Assembly (NCBI RefSeq): GCF_014200595.1
Contig: NZ_JACHCG010000002.1
Coordinates: 372,001-436,000, forward strand
Source: Pedobacter cryoconitis
Lineage (GTDB): Bacteria; Bacteroidota; Bacteroidia; Sphingobacteriales; Sphingobacteriaceae
DNA: 64,000 bases
Direction: 5' to 3'
Both the position numbers and the translations under genes were made by a program. Below are positions 58,452 through 64,000 of this stretch, one piece after another (position 1 is the stretch's first letter; every line of letters begins with the position of its first letter). Under the pieces are notes generated by a model. That model worked only from the letters and a program-made list of their open reading frames with translations, did no database searches and was not told where the DNA came from.

Positions 58452-59096
58452 GCGCTGTGAGCTCAGAATAGTTTCTTTTAATTCGTCTGATATCTCTTTA
58501 GAAGTGGCAATAATATCTTCTGCCACATGTTTATTGTTAATGATAATTTTCTGACAAGATTCCTTATAAGGAAGCAGAAATTGTTTGTAAGCAGGCATAA
58601 CGTGGTTAACCCATTGGTACATAATCATATCACGGGTATAACCACGTTCTATCTCATCTCTTGAGATTCTGCGGTTAAGTGTGATTTCTTCATCTGCATC
58701 CATAAATATCTTCAGGTCGAATAACTGAGACAACTCAGGGTAATGAAACACAAATAAACCCTCTACAATAATAATTGGTGCACTCGTTATATTCATTAAA
58801 CGTGCACTTTCCTCATTAATGTTGAAAGTATATTCTTTTCTTGAAATTGACTGACCATCAATAAGTAATTTTAAGTCCTCCAATAATTTGGTGTCATCAA
58901 TTCCTTCCGGCAGGTCAAAGTTGACCCATCCGTTATCATCTACCTTTTGTTCACCAATTGGTTTGTAATAATCATCCTGTGAGATTAAACATACTTCCTC
59001 TGTACTGAAATGGTGGAGAAAACACTTTAAAAAGAATGTTTTTCCTGAACCACTACCTCCAGCAACACCTATTATATAGGGTTTGTTATTGTTCAT
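58443..59096 (-). CDS. udk: Uridine kinase
   Basis: A 217 aa pyrimidine-salvage kinase forming UMP and CMP. The P-loop is GVAGGSGSGKTFFLK near residue 15, followed by SQDDYYKP and, for the base, the region IVEGLFVFHYPEL. I start at ATG 59096, which overlaps the LysM gene stop by 11 bp; an in-frame GTG at 59108 would add four residues. Read after the LysM gene, it may be translated by coupling. Confidence 0.92.
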   Translation of the reverse strand: MNNNKPYIIGVAGGSGSGKTFFLKCFLHHFSTEEVCLISQDDYYKPIGEQKVDDNGWVNFDLPEGIDDTKLLEDLKLLIDGQSISRKEYTFNINEESARLMNITSAPIIIVEGLFVFHYPELSQLFDLKIFMDADEEITLNRRISRDEIERGYTRDMIMYQWVNHVMPAYKQFLLPYKESCQKIIINNKHVAEDIIATSKEISDELKETILSSQRSV

Positions 59097-60366
59097 TCGC
59101 TTGTCCACTGTACGTTAAATTGCACAAAAACCTTTTATCCAATGCGCCCAATGCATCAGCTACCGCTTTTGTGACTACAATAATAACATCTTTTGTGGAC
59201 TCATTCTCAGTAAATTTACCAACAACCTTTGCAAACGTAGATCTGTTACTCATCGGATTGGTAATTTTCATGATAGTTCCTATGGGTGCAGTACGGTGAA
59301 GTACCAGCATTTTTGAAGAGTCTAAATCCTTATCTGTAATCCAGACTCCAGCACCTTTTTCATCCATTTGACTTAGTCCGTAACGGCTGGCTGGTAACCT
59401 TAATGAAGGATTTTTAACAGATTCAATGGTGTCAGCATCTTTTGAGTCTGAATCGCTAGTGCGCTCATTTTTAACGGGATACTGTCCGTTTATTAGTAAT
59501 TTCTGACCAACATAAAGAGAATTGGTCGTTAAATTGTTTTTAGCTTTTAACTGATCAAGTGTCAGGTTGTATTTGGTGGCAATCGAGTACATGGTTTCAT
59601 TAGAAGCCACTATATGTTCTACGAACTGATTCTTGTCTGGAGTACCTTGATGTGCTGGTGTAACTGGTTCAGATTTAACAACAGCTGTTTCTGATTTTTT
59701 TACAATTTCAGGTTTTTTCTCCTGAACCGTAACTGGTGTTGGCGGAGGTGTTGGATGTGCAGGTGTCACTGCTGGTTTGGTCTGAACAGTTTGTACCGGC
59801 GCTGTTTGTACCGGTGTTGAAGAAGTTGTTTCTGCTCCGGGTTTTACAGGCATTTTTAATACCTGGCCAATTTTAAGATTAATAGTCTTCAGCTCATTGA
59901 TCCGTTTAATGTCTGCTACTGTTGTACCATATTGTCTGGCCAGCATCATTAAATTTTCTTTAGGCTGAACTGCATGTTCTGTAAATTCTGAATTTCCCTG
60001 ATCAGGAGCAGCTTCTACTGGCTTATTTACAATTGCGTTCTGTTTAGCAGGTTCAGTTGTATGTTTAGCCGTGGCTGTTTTTACAGCAGGAGCTGTAGCC
60101 GGGCCTGAGAAAGGTACATTCGTTGGTACTTTGATCAAAACTCCGATAGAGAGGAATTTGTTCTCATTGTAAGCGATGATTTCCTTCGGGCTTACATTAT
60201 ATCTTCTCCCAAGGGAGTAATAAGTGTCTTTGGCGGCAACCTGGTGTAAAATTAGTTTTTTGCCATTCAGATTCTCAACACCTATGGAATCTCTTAGATT
60301 ATTAGCCTTAACTGCTGATACGTTCAGGATAAGACCAAATAATAACGGTATATATAATTTTTGCAT
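59086..60366 (-). CDS. Secreted protein with three LysM repeats and a C-terminal double-psi barrel-like domain
   Basis: A 426 aa exported protein: signal peptide MQKLYIPLLFGLIL, cleaved near VKAN. LysM 1 is at about 38-84 (KDTYYSLGRRYNVSPKEI), LysM 2 at about 130-175 (ENLMMLARQYGTTVADI) and LysM 3 at about 250-295 (ETMYSIATKYNLTLDQL), all binding peptidoglycan. A Pro/Thr/Val-rich linker separates repeats 2 and 3. The last 90 residues (GVWITDKDLDSSKMLVLH, then TIMKITNPMSNRSTFAKVVG) resemble the RlpA-like double-psi barrel without an obvious catalytic Asp. It probably tethers or organises cell wall. Confidence 0.85.
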   Translation of the reverse strand: MQKLYIPLLFGLILNVSAVKANNLRDSIGVENLNGKKLILHQVAAKDTYYSLGRRYNVSPKEIIAYNENKFLSIGVLIKVPTNVPFSGPATAPAVKTATAKHTTEPAKQNAIVNKPVEAAPDQGNSEFTEHAVQPKENLMMLARQYGTTVADIKRINELKTINLKIGQVLKMPVKPGAETTSSTPVQTAPVQTVQTKPAVTPAHPTPPPTPVTVQEKKPEIVKKSETAVVKSEPVTPAHQGTPDKNQFVEHIVASNETMYSIATKYNLTLDQLKAKNNLTTNSLYVGQKLLINGQYPVKNERTSDSDSKDADTIESVKNPSLRLPASRYGLSQMDEKGAGVWITDKDLDSSKMLVLHRTAPIGTIMKITNPMSNRSTFAKVVGKFTENESTKDVIIVVTKAVADALGALDKRFLCNLTYSGQANEQ

Positions 60367-60549
60367 TAACGTTCTTGTGAATGATTAATTAGGCAATTAT
60401 ACGAATAATATATAAGAGCCTCAATTCTGAGTATTAAACGACAATTATATGTCTCTATTGTATCATATAGTTTTTTTTCAAAACCATTTATGGCCTGTAA
60501 TTGTTGATTTGATATAGATAACAACCCACAAATTAAATAAAAATACATT

Positions 60550-61029
60550 ATGGACGCAAAAGAAATTAGTTTGAGTGAAAAACAAGTTAAGCCAGTAGTA
60601 GATCTATTGAATGATTATCTTGCAAACTATCATATTCATTATCAAAAGCTAAGGGGATGTCACTGGAATATCAAGGGTCAGAATTTTTTCACACTGCACC
60701 TTAAATTTGAAGAATTATATACTAATGCACAATTGACTATCGATGAAATTGCTGAACGTGTTTTAACTTTAGGAAAGCCACCGCATAGTCGTTTTGAAGA
60801 TTATATTAAAGAATCGGGAATTAAAGAAATCAATACAATAGGCTTGCAGGATTTAGCTATGGTTGATGCAGTACTAGAAGATATGGCACATTTAATTCAA
60901 TTGGAGCGTGAGTTGTTAGATGCTACTTCGGCAGCAGGTGATGATGGTACCAATGATATGGTGAACCGTTTCATGCAATTCAAAGAGAAAAATACATGGA
61001 TGTTACGTTCATTTGCTGGTAAAAAATAA
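60550..61029 (+). CDS. dps: Dps family DNA-protecting ferritin-like protein
   Basis: A 159 aa four-helix protein forming a dodecamer that oxidises and stores iron and shields DNA in starvation. The ferroxidase-site residues are intact: His in CHWNIKGQNFFTLHLKFEELY and the following Asp/Glu of TIDEIAERVLTLG. The start MDAKEISLSEKQVKPVVDLLN matches the family. It is divergent from the LysM gene with 183 bp in between and has its own terminator. Confidence 0.95.
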   Translation: MDAKEISLSEKQVKPVVDLLNDYLANYHIHYQKLRGCHWNIKGQNFFTLHLKFEELYTNAQLTIDEIAERVLTLGKPPHSRFEDYIKESGIKEINTIGLQDLAMVDAVLEDMAHLIQLERELLDATSAAGDDGTNDMVNRFMQFKEKNTWMLRSFAGKK

Positions 61030-61058
61030 TAGGGCATATGCTCTTCGTTTAATAATTG

Positions 61059-61086
61059 AAAAACCATGCTCAGGCATGGTTTTTCT
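61059..61086 (+). terminator. Terminator of dps
   Basis: A 9 bp stem AAACCATGC/GCATGGTTT with a 4-base loop and Ts after it. Confidence 0.85.
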
Positions 61087-61119
61087 GTTTTAATGACCTA
61101 TAGAAATCAGAAATCTTAA

Positions 61120-61127
61120 TACCTTTG
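61120..61127 (+). promoter_or_regulatory. -7 element of ubiD next to the start codon
   Basis: TACCTTTG, a full match, ending 6 bp before the ATG at 61134; transcription would start within a few bases of the ATG. Confidence 0.5.
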
Positions 61128-61133
61128 ATCCAG

Positions 61134-62942
61134 ATGGGATATAAAAGCTTAGCCGAATGTGTGGCTGATTTAGAAAAACATGGTCATTTACTCCGTATCA
61201 AAGAAGAGGTAGATCCTTATTTGGAAATGGCAGCTATACATTTAAGAGTGTATGAGCAGAAAGGCCCTGCATTATTCTTTGAGAATATTAAAGGAAGTCC
61301 ATTTCCGGCAGTCTCTAATTTGTTCGGAACTTTAGAAAGATCCAAGTTTATGTTTCGCGATAGCTTACCCCGTGTAAGCCAGCTGGTAGATTTGCGTTCT
61401 GATCCTATAAAGGCACTTAAGAACCCTCTTAAATTTGCTGGTGCTGGTCTTACCGCTTTTTCAGCGCTGCCATTACAGCAGCGTTTATTTAAGACGGCAT
61501 TTAAAAAAACAACAATTAGTCAGTTACCACAGATTGTGAACTGGCCGATGGATGGCGGGCCTTTTGTTACGATGCCACAAGTTTATACAGAAGATGTAAA
61601 TAAACCCGGGATATTCAATGCTAATTTGGGTATGTACCGGATTCAGCTTGCTGGAAATGATTATATAAAAGATAAAGAGATTGGACTGCATTATCAGATC
61701 CATAGAGGAATAGGAGTACATCAGTCTAAGGCGAACGCCAAAGGGATACCACTGAAAGTAAGTATTTTTGTAGGTGGGCCACCGTCACATCCGCTTGCAG
61801 CAGTAATGCCATTACCTGAAGGTTTGTCAGAAATGACATTTGCAGGTGCATTGGGTAACCGCCGTTTCCGTTATTTCTATGACGAGGAAGGGTTTTGCTT
61901 ATCAGCCGATGCTGATTTTATCATCACCGGAACAGTATATCCGCAAGAAAATAAACCGGAAGGTCCGTTTGGTGATCATTTGGGTTATTATAGTTTAACT
62001 CATCCCTTCCCTTTGATGAAAGTACATAATGTATATCATAAGGAAGATGCGATCTGGTCATTTACGGTTGTTGGCCGTCCGCCTCAGGAAGATACCAGCT
62101 TTGGCGCACTAATTCATGAAATTGCGGGATCTGCGTTGCCACAGGAAATACATGGATTGAAAGAAGTTAACGCAGTAGATGCAGCGGGCGTACATCCATT
62201 GTTATTTGCAATTGGCAGTGAAAGATATACTCCATTTCTTAACGAGCGCAGACCACAGGAAATATTGACAATTGCGAACCATATTTTGGGCAAAAACCAA
62301 TTGAGTTTAGCAAAGTATGTTTTTATAGCAGCGAGGGAAGATAATGAAGCCCTGGATACGCATGATATTGAAGTTTTCTTAACGCATATATTATCACGTA
62401 TAGATTTAAAGAGGGATCTTCATTTCCATACAGAAACAACAATTGATACCCTGGATTATAGTGGTGAAGGTTTGAATAGTGGTTCTAAAGTTGTATTAGC
62501 TGCTGCCGGAGATATTAAAAGAATATTGTCTGAAGAGCTGCCTGCTGACTTTGCATTACCGCCATCATTTGGTACTTATCATTTTGTGATGCCGGGAGTG
62601 CTGGCGATTACTGCTGATCAGTATACTACGGCAGCAGAGGCAGCTACCTCAATAGCGGCACTGAATCTTCAGTTAAAGGATCAGAACCTTGACGGAATCG
62701 CTTTAATTGTACTGTGTGATGATGCCGTATTTACAGCTGAGACTATTAATAACTTTGTATGGGTAACTTTTACCAGAAGTAATCCTGCGGTAGATATTCA
62801 CGGGGTAGGAGAGTTTACGACAAACAAACATTGGGGCTGTACAGGTCCTTTAGTTATTGATGCCAGGAAAAAGCCGCATCATGCACCGGAGCTGATTAAG
62901 GATGCTGAAATAGAGCAAAGAATAAACAGGTTTAAAATCTGA
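61134..62942 (+). CDS. UbiD family decarboxylase, probably menaquinone biosynthesis
   Basis: A 602 aa prenyl-FMN-dependent decarboxylase; the cofactor comes from UbiX, encoded at 38.8 kb. I choose ATG 61134 (MGYKSLAECVADLEKHGHLL) over the in-frame TTG at 61125, which lies inside the -7 box. Family marks are the metal/cofactor region YRIQLAGNDYIKDKEIGLHYQIHRG cut to HYQIHRGIGVHQ, EGPFGDHLGYYSL (catalytic Glu), and WTFTRSNPAVDIHG-like VTFTRSNPAVDIHG at the C-terminus. The 600 aa size fits the menaquinone-linked (MqnL-like) branch rather than 490 aa UbiD. Confidence 0.9.
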   Translation: MGYKSLAECVADLEKHGHLLRIKEEVDPYLEMAAIHLRVYEQKGPALFFENIKGSPFPAVSNLFGTLERSKFMFRDSLPRVSQLVDLRSDPIKALKNPLKFAGAGLTAFSALPLQQRLFKTAFKKTTISQLPQIVNWPMDGGPFVTMPQVYTEDVNKPGIFNANLGMYRIQLAGNDYIKDKEIGLHYQIHRGIGVHQSKANAKGIPLKVSIFVGGPPSHPLAAVMPLPEGLSEMTFAGALGNRRFRYFYDEEGFCLSADADFIITGTVYPQENKPEGPFGDHLGYYSLTHPFPLMKVHNVYHKEDAIWSFTVVGRPPQEDTSFGALIHEIAGSALPQEIHGLKEVNAVDAAGVHPLLFAIGSERYTPFLNERRPQEILTIANHILGKNQLSLAKYVFIAAREDNEALDTHDIEVFLTHILSRIDLKRDLHFHTETTIDTLDYSGEGLNSGSKVVLAAAGDIKRILSEELPADFALPPSFGTYHFVMPGVLAITADQYTTAAEAATSIAALNLQLKDQNLDGIALIVLCDDAVFTAETINNFVWVTFTRSNPAVDIHGVGEFTTNKHWGCTGPLVIDARKKPHHAPELIKDAEIEQRINRFKI

Positions 62943-62953
62943 TTTGCTATTGC

Positions 62954-62991
62954 ATAAAAAAGCCCTTGCTGATTTCAGCAAGGGCTTTTTT
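62954..62991. terminator. Strong bidirectional terminator
   Basis: A 16 bp perfect stem with GCCCTTGCTG/CAGCAAGGGC as its core and A/T runs on both sides, between the convergent ubiD-type and porin genes. Confidence 0.93.
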
Positions 62992-63003
62992 ATGTTTCTA
63001 TAT

Positions 63004-64000
63004 TTAGAATCTTACGCCAACTGTCATGAAGATATTATTTCTTGCCACTTTAGTAGAAGCCAAAGGTTGAGAATTATCATCCAGATAGTAAGGATTAAAG
63101 AAGTTATTAGTTTCTATACGCTGATAAGCTAAATCTATATAATACTGATTGATACGGTAACCGATACCACCAGAATAAGATTTAATAGCAGATAAATTAC
63201 CTGGATCTTCCTTGTAAGGTGTACCGCTGTAACCGTAACCAGCTCTTAAGCTGAACAGGTCGATTTTATATTCTCCACCGACTCTGAAATTAACAGCACT
63301 TGTATAGTTGTTTTTGATGAAGTTGTTATTGCTGATGATAACATCAGGGTAACCATCGCTTTCTGAAAGTTTGGTAGACTTATAATCTACATAGTCAACG
63401 TCAGCTGTTAACAGTGCATTTTGACCAATAATAAAACTTGCGCCTAACGAACCTTTATATGGAGTTCTTACATTGTAATTAAAGTTGGTATTCATGTAGT
63501 CACTTAATAATTCAGTTCCTCCAGAAAAGCGTGCGTCTAATGTCTCAGTTGAATTTACTTCCATATGCATCCAGGTTGGCGCCTGGAAAGTAGCTCCTAG
63601 TCTTACAGCTTCAACAGGTTTATAGATTAAGCCTAATCTTCCTGTTATACCTGCTCCGCTTGTATTGCTATTGACTACATTAAGTAAGTTATAGGTAGTT
63701 CCCGCATACGGATTTGGCTGATTAAATTTGTCGTTAGGATCTGATGGATTTGATACAATAGTTCCTGTTTCAGAATAAGCTGAGCTTGTTTCGTAACGTA
63801 CGTTTACAAAGCCAATACTTGCACCCAGATAAAGGTTATTAGAAATATTCATTGCTCCTGAGAAATTCAGTTCAGATGTTGAACCACGACGAACTTCATT
63901 CTGGCTTTGTGTATTGTTCGTAGCCGATGTAGCTGGTATGTATTGATCTGTAGTACCCTTTACTTTGTCAATCAGGTAATTATCAAACGCTGCCTTTTCG
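63004..64000 (-). CDS. FadL/OmpP1/TodX family outer membrane transport protein, 3' part
   Basis: The frame stays open past the ATG at 63852 to the window edge, so the N-terminal part is missing and about 331 C-terminal residues are present. The beta-barrel strands are clear in the last 200 residues (LGLIYKPVEAVRLGATFQAPTW, SLGASFIIGQNALLTADVDYVDY), and the chain ends in GVRF with the terminal Phe needed for BAM assembly. The arrangement fits the FadL-like hydrophobic-compound channel common in Bacteroidota. Signal peptide and hatch are outside the window. Confidence 0.82.
   Translation of the reverse strand, partial: EKAAFDNYLIDKVKGTTDQYIPATSATNNTQSQNEVRRGSTSELNFSGAMNISNNLYLGASIGFVNVRYETSSAYSETGTIVSNPSDPNDKFNQPNPYAGTTYNLLNVVNSNTSGAGITGRLGLIYKPVEAVRLGATFQAPTWMHMEVNSTETLDARFSGGTELLSDYMNTNFNYNVRTPYKGSLGASFIIGQNALLTADVDYVDYKSTKLSESDGYPDVIISNNNFIKNNYTSAVNFRVGGEYKIDLFSLRAGYGYSGTPYKEDPGNLSAIKSYSGGIGYRINQYYIDLAYQRIETNNFFNPYYLDDNSQPLASTKVARNNIFMTVGVRF

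Noticed and set aside
60366-60548. 60-codon minus-strand frame between the LysM gene and dps
   Set aside because: It fills the divergent promoter region, has a low-complexity composition and no signal or domain; chance frame.
62944-63132. 62-codon frame across the ubiD/porin junction
   Set aside because: Contains the strong bidirectional terminator and overlaps the porin 3' end.
1-64000. CRISPR arrays, insertion sequences, prophage or integrative elements
   Set aside because: No regularly spaced repeats, transposase, integrase or phage genes were seen; gene content is housekeeping and local accessory genes.

Overview
The window looks like a chromosomal segment of a Bacteroidota bacterium, most likely Pedobacter or a close Sphingobacteriaceae relative. 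This rests on family recognition and promoter style, not on a database search. The pointers are: a short (286 aa) primary sigma factor; a type III glutamine synthetase of 727 aa; a DUF4296 lipoprotein; an Oar-like TonB receptor; many lipoproteins; and repeated upstream matches to the Bacteroidota -7 element TAnnTTTG. The sequence is AT-rich between genes. Gene ends are commonly marked by hairpin terminators that often work in both directions. I saw no insertion sequence, prophage, CRISPR array, rRNA or replication origin.

Layout. 1-6.4 kb: the 3' end of an FMN-binding glutamate synthase-family gene, an M13 metallopeptidase, asnS and sucC, with a 650 bp gene-free stretch holding a promoter plus terminator. 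6.6-8.35 kb: a tight three-gene unit of a LolD-like ABC ATPase, an unknown 163 aa protein and a HAD protein that has lost its catalytic residues. 8.4-17.8 kb: S41 and M28 peptidase lipoproteins, an aldo/keto reductase, a long-form GAPDH, rpoD, an orphan YozG-like regulator, an MBL hydrolase and lpdA. 18.1-27.9 kb: an Oar-like TonB-dependent receptor, then a TetR-TolC-MFP-RND efflux operon. 28.1-31 kb: a DUF4198/PepSY pair divergent from an AraC regulator, probably an iron or haem related locus. 31-38 kb: purM, type III glnA, a VOC protein, trmN6, a phosphodiesterase, fbp, rnhA and tRNA-His. 38.7-45 kb: ubiX, mtaB, lgt, an inositol-phosphatase family gene, nfu and purB. 45-49 kb: a small lipoprotein, an ECF sigma factor paired with an anti-sigma/serine-protease fusion, a DUF72 protein, a 1-Cys peroxiredoxin and a cold-shock protein. 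49.1-58.5 kb: a four-gene minus-strand unit (yggS, GNAT, aspartate kinase, THUMP-like methyltransferase), then a DUF4296 lipoprotein, mutS2, a sugar dehydrogenase and the two subunits of a 3-oxoacid CoA-transferase. 58.4-64 kb: uridine kinase, a LysM protein, dps, a UbiD decarboxylase and the 3' part of a FadL/OmpP1 porin gene.

Most genes are housekeeping. The strongest candidate for a little-described system is the ECF sigma factor at 45.4 kb. Its partner, 7 bp downstream, joins an anti-sigma-like cytoplasmic segment, one membrane helix and an apparently active trypsin/HtrA-type protease in a single chain. A long inverted repeat lies in front of the sigma gene. Other points of note are the pseudo-HAD in the ABC unit, a perfect 16 bp palindrome in front of the TetR/RND operon, a perfect 42 bp palindrome at 28.1 kb, two short promoter-to-terminator units that could be small RNAs, and several genes whose -7 box sits so close to the ATG that the mRNA should be leaderless or nearly so. 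Among those are ubiX and ubiD, whose products work together although the genes lie 22 kb apart.
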